Below, one piece after another: positions 32,017-39,837 of a DNA stretch of 64,000 nt. The notes under the pieces were generated by a model. That model was not told the DNA's origin. It saw only the letters and a program-made list of their open reading frames with translations, and did not search any database. This stretch comes from Neisseria flavescens (GTDB taxonomy: Bacteria > Pseudomonadota > Gammaproteobacteria > Burkholderiales > Neisseriaceae). Both the position numbers and the translations under genes were made by a program. Numbering within the stretch: position 1 is the first letter of the stretch; every line of letters starts with the position of its first letter. The stretch lies in NCBI RefSeq assembly GCF_005221285.1, contig NZ_CP039886.1:124001-188000 (forward strand), written 5' to 3'.

Positions 32017-32358
32017 TTAATGGTCTTCGCGAGCGTGGTTAATCGTATATTTAGGAATTTCTACGACCAAATCTTCATCGGCAACAACTGCCTGACAGCT
32101 CAAACGTGAATCAGCTTCCAAGCCCCATGCTTGGTCGAGCAGGTCTTCTTCCAATTCGGTCGGCTCTTCCAAACTGTCGAAACCTTTGCGGATGATGACG
32201 TGGCAGGTGGTGCAGGCGCAGGACTTCTCGCAGGCGTGATCGACTTCGATATCGTGGTCGAGCAGCACGTCGAGGACGGTTTTGCCTTCCGGCGCGTCTT
32301 CGATAACCGCGCCTTCGGGGCATAATGTTGCGTGTGGGAGTACGGTGATTTTGGGCAT
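32017..32358 (-). CDS. fdx: ISC-type [2Fe-2S] ferredoxin
   Basis: 113 residues; supplies electrons for Fe-S cluster assembly. The cluster ligands are C-x5-C-x2-C in CEKSCACTTC and a distal Cys in SRLSCQAV. Typical start MPKITVLPHATLCPEGAV. hscA, its usual partner, is about 1.7 kb upstream on the same strand, separated by two unrelated genes. Confidence 0.96.
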   Translation of the reverse strand: MPKITVLPHATLCPEGAVIEDAPEGKTVLDVLLDHDIEVDHACEKSCACTTCHVIIRKGFDSLEEPTELEEDLLDQAWGLEADSRLSCQAVVADEDLVVEIPKYTINHAREDH

Positions 32359-32419
32359 TTTTATTGTCTCTTGTAATGAGTGGGTAGGGTTTGTGGGTAA
32401 TTTTCAGACGACCTATTGC

Positions 32420-33178
32420 TTAGTGGCGTGGTTCGAGTATCTCGATGACGTTTTGCCAGTCCATAAGGCGGTCAAAGTCTAGGGCGGTCAGTCCTTCTTG
32501 CGTGGTAGCGGCGGGGTTTGCGCCCAAGTCGAGCATGGCTTTGGCCATGAGCGCATTCCCTGCGATGGCTTCGTGATGCAGCGGTGTGTAGCCGTCTTCG
32601 TCTTGTTCGCGCAGATAATCCGGGTTTTGTGCCAACTGTTGGCGGAAGTCGTCGAGGCAGTTTCGAGCCATCGGATGTTCGTCCAGATTTTCGGGGTGTT
32701 CTTTTTCTTCGTAAACCAGCAAGACTTCTTCGGGGGCGCCAAAGTCGATTCCCCATGCGGCATCGTGTTCTGCCCGCTCTTGCGGCGTCATTTGGATGCG
32801 GACTGCCTGTACGGTGAAGCCGCCGTAGGGAATGCCGTTACACAGGAACATCCAATCGCTGATTTCGTCAACCGGAACGCAAACGCTCTCGCCTTGTTCT
32901 ACATTGGTCAGGTCGTTGGGTTCGTTGACCAGCGTACCGTAAATGTGCAGACCGTCGAAGTAGATGTCGTTTATCCACATGTGTTCGCAAATTTCGCCGT
33001 CTTCGCTGTCTTGGAAAAAAGGTACTTTGACCATGGCAAAATCCAAGGCGGGGATGATGCGGCGGTTTTCCCAATAAAGCTCGCGCCAGAAATATTTGAA
33101 GGTGGAACGTGCCTGCTCGAAGGCGTGGTTCATGAGTTCATTTTCCTGATCGACACCGTAAACAATGGATTCGCTCAT
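32420..33178 (-). CDS. DUF2314 domain plus ankyrin repeat protein
   Basis: 252 residues. The N-terminal two thirds match DUF2314 (YegJ-like): [43 protein letters not shown] and [12 protein letters not shown]. The C-terminus holds ankyrin repeats beginning [20 protein letters not shown] and [16 protein letters not shown]. No signal peptide; likely cytoplasmic. Function unknown; ankyrins suggest a protein partner. It sits inside a patch marked by AGGTCGTCTGAA uptake sequences, between fdx and hscA. Confidence 0.82.
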   Translation of the reverse strand: MSESIVYGVDQENELMNHAFEQARSTFKYFWRELYWENRRIIPALDFAMVKVPFFQDSEDGEICEHMWINDIYFDGLHIYGTLVNEPNDLTNVEQGESVCVPVDEISDWMFLCNGIPYGGFTVQAVRIQMTPQERAEHDAAWGIDFGAPEEVLLVYEEKEHPENLDEHPMARNCLDDFRQQLAQNPDYLREQDEDGYTPLHHEAIAGNALMAKAMLDLGANPAATTQEGLTALDFDRLMDWQNVIEILEPRH

Positions 33179-33254
33179 TGGATTCTCCTAAGGTTAAAGT
33201 GGATGTGGGTCATCTGAACGTGGCTACTGGTGTGTTTTCAGACGACCTGATGCT

Positions 33255-34007
33255 TTATTGGACTAATATGCTGCCCCAGCCGTCGTAGTCGCCGTTGTTT
33301 TCGCGGGCGATATCGATTAACTCCCATGTGTCGTTGTCAATGTCGGTCAGCGGGGCGTTTTTGGAAAGTTGCAGGCGGTAGCTCGGGTGGTCTTCTTCCT
33401 GCTCGATACGGCCGCTGTCGCTGACGGTATAGCCCAATACAGCAACTTTGGCAGCTGCGGCGTTCAGGTCTGTTTCAGTGTGGAAAAACAGCCAGTGGTC
33501 GATGGGACGGGGCTGTTCGAGGCGGTCGCCGTCTTGTCGGAAACAGCGTAAAACCTGCTTATTGCGGATGGCTTGCAGCTCGTAGCGGTCGGGATACAGG
33601 AATTCCTGATAAAACGACCATTCGGCATCTTCGCTGATTTTGATGTCGCAAACGCGGTCGTTTTGTGTCAGCAGGGTACGGCAGGCTTGGGCGAAAGCTT
33701 CGGCATCGCGGCTGTAAAAATGCCAATTTGCCACGCCGTTTGTGGTGACTATGCCTGCGTGGATGTTGTCGTTGCCCGCCAGTCGGTCGATTTGGTCTTC
33801 GATGTCGTAAACCGCTTCGCTTTCTTCGGGCGTCGGGAAACCGTGTTCGTTGGTTTGTTCCAATTTCATGCTGACGCGCACATGTTGCGGATACTCTGCC
33901 AGCGGCGCGACTTCGATTAAGGCAAGGTTGATGCGTAAGGCGGCGGACGCATCGCCAATGCGGCTGAAATAGACGTTCCAGTCTTGGGGGATGGAGAGGT
34001 TTTGCAT
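33255..34007 (-). CDS. DUF695 plus RraB-like two-domain protein
   Basis: 250 residues. The N-terminal half resembles DUF695 (NVYFSRIGDASAALRINLAL and GVANWHFYSRDAEAFA). The C-terminal part, from about residue 155, resembles RraB, an RNase E inhibitor (RPIDHWLFFHTETDLNAAAA, VSDSGRIEQEEDHPSYRLQL and NNGDYDGWGS at the end). Role here is unknown; RNase E regulation is only suggested by the domain. It lies between uptake sequences of the divergent AGGTCGTCTGAA form. Confidence 0.78.
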   Translation of the reverse strand: MQNLSIPQDWNVYFSRIGDASAALRINLALIEVAPLAEYPQHVRVSMKLEQTNEHGFPTPEESEAVYDIEDQIDRLAGNDNIHAGIVTTNGVANWHFYSRDAEAFAQACRTLLTQNDRVCDIKISEDAEWSFYQEFLYPDRYELQAIRNKQVLRCFRQDGDRLEQPRPIDHWLFFHTETDLNAAAAKVAVLGYTVSDSGRIEQEEDHPSYRLQLSKNAPLTDIDNDTWELIDIARENNGDYDGWGSILVQ

Positions 34008-34040
34008 AGGATGGAACCCTCTAAAAATAGTGTTTGAATT

Positions 34041-34082
34041 TTTTCAGACGACCTCTGATGCTTTTTAGAGGTCGTCTGAAAC
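34041..34082. terminator. Inverted AGGTCGTCTGAA pair after hscA
   Basis: TTCAGACGACCTCT (34043) and AGAGGTCGTCTGAA (ending 34080) form a perfect 14-bp stem. The core carries T in place of C at the fourth base (AGGTCGTCTGAA), a dialect variant; the flanking T run is weak. Confidence 0.75.
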
Positions 34083-34092
34083 CGGTTAACCA

Positions 34093-35955
34093 TCAAATAT
34101 TATCAACACTCTGCCCTGTCAGCGCGCGTTGGATGTTGCGGTTCATACGTTTGGCGGCGAAATTGTCGGTGCTGTGGCTGAGTTTTGCAACGGCGGCGCG
34201 GATGTCTTCGGCTTTTCCGTCTTTCAGACTGCCTTGCAAAGCGGCGATGCCTTGCCGAATCTGTTGCAATTCTTCGGCTTCCAGCAAATCGCTGTCCAAC
34301 TCGAGAGCGGCGTTGACGGCATCGGTCAGGCTTTCGGCTTCGACTACGGCTTCGGCGCGGGCGCGGACCGCCATATCTTCGGCGGCGTTGTCCATACTGT
34401 CTTTAAGCATTCGGGTAATCGCGCCGTCGTCCAAGCCGTAGGAAGGTTTGACTTCGATTTGCGCGTGTACGCCGGTGCTTTGTTCTTGGGCGGAAACGGA
34501 CAGCAGCCCGTCCGCATCGATTTGGAAGGTTACGCGGATACGCGCCGCACCCGCCGCCATAGGCGGAATGCCGCGCAAGGTAAATTTGGCAAGGCTGCGG
34601 CAGTCGGCAACCAGTTCGCGCTCGCCTTGTACGACGTGTATCGTCATCGCGGTCTGACCGTCTTTGAACGTGGTAAAGTCCTGCGCGCGCGCGGTAGGGA
34701 TGGTGGAATTGCGCGGGATGATTTTTTCGGCAAGCCCGCCGTAGGTTTCCAAACCGAGCGACAAGGGAGTAACGTCCAGCAGCAGCCATTCGCCGTCGGC
34801 CTTGTTGCCTGCGAGGACGTTCGCCTGTATGGCTGCGCCGAGCGCGACCACTTCGTCGGGGTTAAGGTTATTCAGCGGGGTTTGTCCGAAGAATGTGGCA
34901 ACCGCTTGTTGGACGTGCAACATACGGGTCGAACCGCCGACCATAATCACGCCTTTGACATCCGCCTTGCTCACGCCCGCATCTTTCAAAGCCTGTTTGA
35001 CGGGTTCGATGGTTTTTTGCACCAAATTTTGGGTCAGGTTGTGAAACTCTTGGCGGGTAATGACGGTATGAACTTTATGGCCGTCTGAAAGCGTGGCTTC
35101 GATGACGGCTTCGGTTTGTGTAGTCAGTTTCTCTTTGGCACTACGGACAAGGGAAAGCAGCAGCCGGCTGTCTTGTTCGTTGAGTTTGGAAAGGTCGTTT
35201 TGTTCGAGCAGGTGGCAGAACAAACGATGGTCGAAATCGTCGCCGCCCAACGCGCTGTTGCCGCCGGTGGCTTTGACTTCAAACAAACCTTTGGTCAGTT
35301 GCAATACGGATACGTCGAATGTGCCGCCGCCCAAGTCGTACACGACAAACGTGCCTTCCGAGGCGTTGTCCAGCCCGTAGGCGATGGCGGCGGCGGTCGG
35401 CTCGTTGAGCAGGCGCAATACGTTCAAACCCGCCAGACGCGCGGCATCTTTGGTGGCTTGGCGTTGCGCCTCGTCGAAATAGGCGGGAACGGTAATCACC
35501 GCGCCGACCAAATCTCCGCCCAAGGTTTCTTCGGCACGCGCTTTGAGGGTTTTGAGGATTTCAGACGACACTTCGACAGGCGTTTTCACCCCCTGCCGCG
35601 TATGCAGTTCGATAACGCGTTGATTGTCGCCGAAACGGTAAGGCAGGTAATGCGTATTTTGATGCAGATCGGCAAGCGTCCGCCCGATAAGGCGTTTGGC
35701 GGAGCTGACGGTGTTCAAAGGGTCGGACTTTTGCGCGGCAAACGCGGCGTATCCGATTTCCGTCTTGCCGTTTTCCAAATAACGGACAACCGAAGGCAGG
35801 GTGGCGCGGCCGTCTGAATCGGGCAGGCAGACTGCGCTGCCGCTGCGGACGGTGGCAACCAAGCTGTTGGTTGTGCCTAAATCAATGCCTACGGCGAGGC
35901 GGTGTTGATGGGGGGTGGCGGACATGCCGGGTTCTGAAATCTGCAAAAGAGCCAT
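34093..35955 (-). CDS. hscA: HscA Fe-S cluster Hsp70 chaperone
   Basis: 620 residues; specialised Hsp70 that, with HscB, releases clusters from IscU. It has the HscA-type start [10 protein letters not shown], the ATPase signatures [28 protein letters not shown] and [10 protein letters not shown], then the substrate-binding domain. HscB is not adjacent. One GTCGTCTGAA core of the divergent dialect lies inside at about 35563-35572. Confidence 0.96.
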   Translation of the reverse strand: MALLQISEPGMSATPHQHRLAVGIDLGTTNSLVATVRSGSAVCLPDSDGRATLPSVVRYLENGKTEIGYAAFAAQKSDPLNTVSSAKRLIGRTLADLHQNTHYLPYRFGDNQRVIELHTRQGVKTPVEVSSEILKTLKARAEETLGGDLVGAVITVPAYFDEAQRQATKDAARLAGLNVLRLLNEPTAAAIAYGLDNASEGTFVVYDLGGGTFDVSVLQLTKGLFEVKATGGNSALGGDDFDHRLFCHLLEQNDLSKLNEQDSRLLLSLVRSAKEKLTTQTEAVIEATLSDGHKVHTVITRQEFHNLTQNLVQKTIEPVKQALKDAGVSKADVKGVIMVGGSTRMLHVQQAVATFFGQTPLNNLNPDEVVALGAAIQANVLAGNKADGEWLLLDVTPLSLGLETYGGLAEKIIPRNSTIPTARAQDFTTFKDGQTAMTIHVVQGERELVADCRSLAKFTLRGIPPMAAGAARIRVTFQIDADGLLSVSAQEQSTGVHAQIEVKPSYGLDDGAITRMLKDSMDNAAEDMAVRARAEAVVEAESLTDAVNAALELDSDLLEAEELQQIRQGIAALQGSLKDGKAEDIRAAVAKLSHSTDNFAAKRMNRNIQRALTGQSVDNI

Positions 35956-36101
35956 GATTGTGTGCCTTCTGATGCTGTATTTATTAGGATGGGGCAGATT
36001 TTAGCAGATTTTTGGCAGATAGTTGAGTGGTTTGCTAGGAAATAACCATAAGGCCTAATGTTGTTTTTTAATTGAAAAGAAAGTGGATTTTGAATCCGGA
36101 C

Positions 36102-36130
36102 TTGTATTTTTTAAGAAATGCGGATAGAAT
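36102..36130 (+). promoter_or_regulatory. Promoter of the rpsF operon
   Basis: TTGTAT, 17 bases, TAGAAT, about 70 bases before rpsF. A strong AAGGAGA ribosome-binding site lies just before the rpsF ATG. Confidence 0.6.
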
Positions 36131-36200
36131 TCAGCCTCTTTGCCTTGCCTTTTACTTCGCATGGTGAAAGGCTGTTTTTAATCATCCATAAGGAGATAAC

Positions 36201-36572
36201 ATGCGTCATTACGAGATCGTGTTTATCGTTCATCCTGATCAAAGCGAGCAAGTGCCTGCTATGGTTGAGCGTTACAAAACCATGATTGCTGAAGCCAGCG
36301 GTAAAATCCACCGTTTGGAAGACTGGGGCCGTCGTCAATTGGCTTACCCAATCAACAAAATCCACAAAGCACACTATGTTTTGATGAATATCGAAACTAC
36401 TCCTGAAGTGGTTGAAGAGCTGGAAACTGCTTTCCGCTTCAATGATGCCGTACTGCGTCACCTGACCATCAAAACAAAACACGCTGTAACTGAAGCTTCC
36501 CCAATGCTGGGCGGCGAAAAAGCAAAAAACTTGCTGAACGGTGCAGCTGAAGAAGTTGCAGCAGCCGAATAA
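36201..36572 (+). CDS. rpsF: 30S ribosomal protein bS6
   Basis: 123 residues starting [19 protein letters not shown] with [21 protein letters not shown] in the middle. It binds bS18 on the 16S platform. The C-terminal Ala/Glu extension is common in Neisseria. First gene of rpsF-priB-rpsR-rplI. Confidence 0.98.
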   Translation: MRHYEIVFIVHPDQSEQVPAMVERYKTMIAEASGKIHRLEDWGRRQLAYPINKIHKAHYVLMNIETTPEVVEELETAFRFNDAVLRHLTIKTKHAVTEASPMLGGEKAKNLLNGAAEEVAAAE

Positions 36573-36574
36573 GA

Positions 36575-36871
36575 TTGAACAATCTGATTAAGCTTACCGC
36601 CCGTATCTTGCAGGTTCAGCCTTTGAGATATACGCCGGCAGGAATTCCTGTTTTAGATGTTGTGTTACAACATGAATCTTGGCAGGAAGAAAACGGACAG
36701 AAATGTCTGGTCAAATTTGAAATTCCTGCGCGGATTTTAGGTAAGCAGGCTGAGGAATGGCAGTATCGGCAAGATGCCGTCATCGAGTCGGAAGGTTTTT
36801 TGGCGCAACGCAGCCAATGCTTTCCCAAGCCGGTACTACGCATACAGAACATTAAAGAATATAAAGGTTAA
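36575..36871 (+). CDS. priB: Primosomal replication protein N (PriB)
   Basis: 98 residues, OB fold, single-stranded DNA binding; partner of PriA in restarting stalled forks. [20 protein letters not shown] and the C-terminal [18 protein letters not shown] fit the family. The start codon is TTG, 2 bases after the rpsF stop, and no good ribosome-binding site is visible, so translation is probably coupled to rpsF. No ATG exists in frame near the conserved N-terminus. Confidence 0.93.
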   Translation: MNNLIKLTARILQVQPLRYTPAGIPVLDVVLQHESWQEENGQKCLVKFEIPARILGKQAEEWQYRQDAVIESEGFLAQRSQCFPKPVLRIQNIKEYKG

Positions 36872-36877
36872 ACGACA

Positions 36878-37108
36878 ATGGCTCGTCAATCATTCAAACG
36901 TAGAAAATTCTGCCGCTTTACGGCTGAAAAAATCCAAGAAGTTGATTACAAACAAGTTGATTTGTTGAAAGACTTCATCTCTGAAAACGGCAAAATCATC
37001 CCTGCCCGCATTACTGGTACTAAAGCACACTACCAACGTCAGTTGGCTACTGCTGTGAAACGTGCCCGTTTCCTGGCTCTGTTGCCTTACACCGATCAAC
37101 ACAAATAA
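36878..37108 (+). CDS. rpsR: 30S ribosomal protein bS18
   Basis: 76 residues: a basic start ([20 protein letters not shown]), [20 protein letters not shown] and the C-terminal [13 protein letters not shown]. Partner of bS6. One Cys remains at position 12. Confidence 0.98.
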   Translation: MARQSFKRRKFCRFTAEKIQEVDYKQVDLLKDFISENGKIIPARITGTKAHYQRQLATAVKRARFLALLPYTDQHK

Positions 37109-37124
37109 TTTTGGAGTTTAAATC

Positions 37125-37577
37125 ATGCAAATTATTCTGTTAGAAAAAATCGGCGGTCTGGGTAACTTGGGTGACATCGTAACCGTTAAAAACGGTTATG
37201 CACGCAACTTCCTGATCCCTGCCGGTAAAGCAAAACGTGCAACCGAAGCCAACATGAAAGAATTCGAAGCACGCCGCGCCGAATTGGAAGCCAAGCAAGC
37301 TGAAATCTTGGCTGATGCTAAAGCACGTCAAGAAAAACTGGAAGGCCAAACCATTACTGTTGCTCAAAAAGCCGGTGTTGATGGTCGTCTGTTCGGTTCT
37401 GTTACCAATGCCGACATCGCTGAAGCGATTGTTGCTGCCGGTATCCAAGCTGCTAAAGCAAACGTACGTCTGCCTAACGGCCCATTGAAAGCTGTTGGCG
37501 AATACGAAGTTGAAGTGGCTCTGCACACTGACGCTGTTGCTAAAATTACCGTTGCTGTTGTTGCAGCCGCTGAGTAA
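37125..37577 (+). CDS. rplI: 50S ribosomal protein bL9
   Basis: 150 residues: [20 protein letters not shown] at the N-terminus with [10 protein letters not shown], the long connecting helix rich in Glu/Ala/Lys, and the C-terminal domain. Last gene of the operon, followed by an uptake-sequence hairpin. Confidence 0.98.
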   Translation: MQIILLEKIGGLGNLGDIVTVKNGYARNFLIPAGKAKRATEANMKEFEARRAELEAKQAEILADAKARQEKLEGQTITVAQKAGVDGRLFGSVTNADIAEAIVAAGIQAAKANVRLPNGPLKAVGEYEVEVALHTDAVAKITVAVVAAAE

Positions 37578-37588
37578 TTGATTCATTC

Positions 37589-37634
37589 AAGGCCGTCTGA
37601 AAATCAAGGGTTTCCTTGGATTTCAGACGGCCTT
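37589..37634 (+). terminator. Uptake-sequence hairpin after rplI
   Basis: AAGGCCGTCTGAAAATC and its inverted partner enclose CAAGGGTTTCCTTG, a nested hairpin; the T run is short. Confidence 0.65.
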
Positions 37635-37785
37635 GTCTATGTGCTTGAGCCGAAGCAAATCAGTGTCGAGTTGTCTATATTTTTGGCTGGTTAAAAAGTA
37701 GGGCGGTTGGCATAGAGAGATAATGTGTTGGATGAATATTCTTTCGTATTCGGATTTATCATAGTATTTAATAAAGAGATTATTT

Positions 37786-38865
37786 ATGAATAAAATCAAA
37801 ATCTTTGGGATGGGTCTGGCTGCTTTGGCTCTGGCTTCATGTAGTACCCCGCAAAAGCCTGCTGTTGATACGGCAAAACCGGTTGAGCCTGTTTCCTCTG
37901 TAAAACGCCCTGTATTTGATGCTGCGGCTGAATCTGTTGCCAGCAGTGGTTTTAATGAGAACGTCAATGTTCAGCAGTTTATCCAATATGAAGTGAAAAA
38001 CCGCCGTTCCAGTGCGGAAGAGTTGCGTAATTTCTTTAATGGCGTGGTGTATAAAGGCAATATCATTACCATTATGTACCGTCCAAGCACTTCGCGTCCT
38101 TGGTATGAATTCCGCACCGGTAACTCTGGTGCAGCCAAATTTAACGACGGCAGACAATTCTATGCGGCAAACCGTGCCGTAATTGATGATGTGGCACGCA
38201 AATACGGCGTACCTGCCGAATTGATTGTGGCGATTCTCGGGATTGAAACCAATTACGGCAAAAATACGGGCAGCTTCCGCGTTGCCGATGCCTTGAGTAC
38301 ATTGGCCTTTGATTATCCGCGCCGTGCCGAGTTCTTCCAAAATGAATTGAGCGAACTTTTGCAGATGGCAAAAGAAGAAAAAGAAAATATCTTTGACTTC
38401 AAAGGCAGCTATGCCGGTGCAATGGGTATGCCGCAATTTATGCCTTCAAGCTACCGTAAATGGGCGGTAGACTATGATAGTGATGGTCATCGCGATATTT
38501 GGAATAATGTCGGCGATGTGGCGGCTTCTGTCGCCAATTATATGAAACAGCATGGCTGGCAGACCGGCGGCAAGATGGTTGTGCCGGTAAGTCTGACGAT
38601 TACTCCGTACTTGCAGGCGATTATTGATGAGAAAACTGCTTTGACGCGTACTGTCGCAGATTTCAAAGCTTTGGGTGTGGTGCCTCAAGCTGCTGTTGCG
38701 GATAATGAAAAGGCTGTATTGTATGCTTTGGAAACCAGCCCGGGCGTATTTGAATACTATTTGGGCCTGAATAACTTCTACACAGTATGGCAATACAACC
38801 ACAGCCGCATGTATGTAACAGCGGTACGCGATATTGCGAATGCAATCAATAACAATGGCCTGTAA
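37786..38865 (+). CDS. mltB: Lytic murein transglycosylase B, lipoprotein
   Basis: 359 residues; cleaves peptidoglycan to 1,6-anhydro-muropeptides. The signal peptide ends at the lipobox LASC (Cys about 20), so it is anchored in the outer membrane. The catalytic Glu is in GIETNYGKNTG, followed by LSTLAFDYPRRAEFF and YAGAMGMPQFMPSSY, all diagnostic of MltB. A terminator follows. Confidence 0.95.
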   Translation: MNKIKIFGMGLAALALASCSTPQKPAVDTAKPVEPVSSVKRPVFDAAAESVASSGFNENVNVQQFIQYEVKNRRSSAEELRNFFNGVVYKGNIITIMYRPSTSRPWYEFRTGNSGAAKFNDGRQFYAANRAVIDDVARKYGVPAELIVAILGIETNYGKNTGSFRVADALSTLAFDYPRRAEFFQNELSELLQMAKEEKENIFDFKGSYAGAMGMPQFMPSSYRKWAVDYDSDGHRDIWNNVGDVAASVANYMKQHGWQTGGKMVVPVSLTITPYLQAIIDEKTALTRTVADFKALGVVPQAAVADNEKAVLYALETSPGVFEYYLGLNNFYTVWQYNHSRMYVTAVRDIANAINNNGL

Positions 38866-38873
38866 GCCATAAG

Positions 38874-38898
38874 AAAACCACCCTTCGGGGTGGTTTTT
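38874..38898 (+). terminator. Intrinsic terminator after mltB
   Basis: AAAACCACCC and GGGTGGTTTT pair across TTCG, followed by a short T run: a compact strong terminator. Confidence 0.9.
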
Positions 38899-38925
38899 AA
38901 GTATTTGGGGCTTTTACAGAATATT

Positions 38926-39639
38926 TTAAGCCGTCAGTCTGATTTTCATGGCGTAACGTTTTTTGCTGTGTCCTGAAACAAATTGTCCACCTCTTGCAGG
39001 AGATAAAAATGCATTGCCTTCTGCGGTTGGTTCTGCACAAGTATATTGGCCGTTTCGATCGCTCCAGAGGGCATATACAGGCAGATTGTGGGTGCGGATA
39101 TCCAGTTTCAAGCCGTCAAATGCAACGTGTGCGTCCTGCTCGGAGGAAACAAATTCGGTATGGGAGATATAGTCGGCATCGTATGGCGCGCCGTTGAAAT
39201 CAAATTGTGTGCCGGCGGCGGTAAAGTAGGGGTGGAACCCCGGGGAAGTGCGGATGGGCGATTCGCCGTAATTGCAGACGGTCAGGATGGCGATGGCTTC
39301 ATTTTCGTTAGGCAAGCTGTAATCAAGCAACCATTCGACGTGTTCATAGCCTTTTTCTGTGCTGATTAATTTCAAGCCGATATCCGATTCATTTTGATGG
39401 CGGATTTCCCAGTCTGAAGTTCTGCCGAAACCATGTTGGGCCAGATGATTTTTGCTGTCCGGCCCGAATTGGGGTAAGCAGACGTGCATGCCGCCGCGTA
39501 ATTTTGTGTCATTGGCGACTTGAACGCTGGTTTTCGGAAATAAGACTTCCCGTCCTTTTAGAATCAGGGAGTCAATATATCCGCCCATTGTGTTGACTTG
39601 CATAGTGGCTGATTGGTTGCGTAGTATGATTTCAGGCAT
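38926..39639 (-). CDS. Aldose 1-epimerase family protein
   Basis: 237 residues of the galactose mutarotase fold: GGYIDSLILKGREVLF, GGMHVCLPQFGPDSKN, HGFGRTSDW and the catalytic-type SPGFHPYFTAAG. Closest in style to hexose-6-phosphate mutarotases. The start MPEIILRNQ is preferred; an in-frame ATG at 39741 would add 34 residues lacking family similarity. Substrate unknown. Confidence 0.85.
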   Translation of the reverse strand: MPEIILRNQSATMQVNTMGGYIDSLILKGREVLFPKTSVQVANDTKLRGGMHVCLPQFGPDSKNHLAQHGFGRTSDWEIRHQNESDIGLKLISTEKGYEHVEWLLDYSLPNENEAIAILTVCNYGESPIRTSPGFHPYFTAAGTQFDFNGAPYDADYISHTEFVSSEQDAHVAFDGLKLDIRTHNLPVYALWSDRNGQYTCAEPTAEGNAFLSPARGGQFVSGHSKKRYAMKIRLTA

Positions 39640-39774
39640 AATGATTTTAGCTTTAACTTGGTTATCATTTGTGTAGTATTCTAACATTGCAATGACATGC
39701 TGTCGCTGTAGGCTTGATAGAAAATCCTTAATAAAAATCAAAAAAATGCTAGAATATATGCCATTTTCTGAGGC

Positions 39775-39811
39775 CGTCTGAAGAGCGGATAATTCTTTTC
39801 AGACGGCCTTC
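39775..39811. repeat. Inverted uptake-sequence pair before dnaX
   Basis: AGGCCGTCTGAAGAG and TTTTCAGACGGCCT flank an AT loop between the epimerase gene's upstream region and dnaX. Confidence 0.7.
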
Positions 39812-39837
39812 CGATTTATTTCCCGTAGAGAAACAAC

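Larger units (their letters stand above)
32403..35572. repeat. Patch of divergent uptake sequences (AGGTCGTCTGAA dialect)
   Basis: AGGTCGTCTGAA or its complement occurs at 32403-32414, 33237-33248, 34043-34054 and 34069-34080, and GTCGTCTGAA at about 35563-35572. No standard AGGCCGTCTGAA is seen from 32003 to about 35075. Elsewhere in the window the standard form prevails. Confidence 0.85.
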
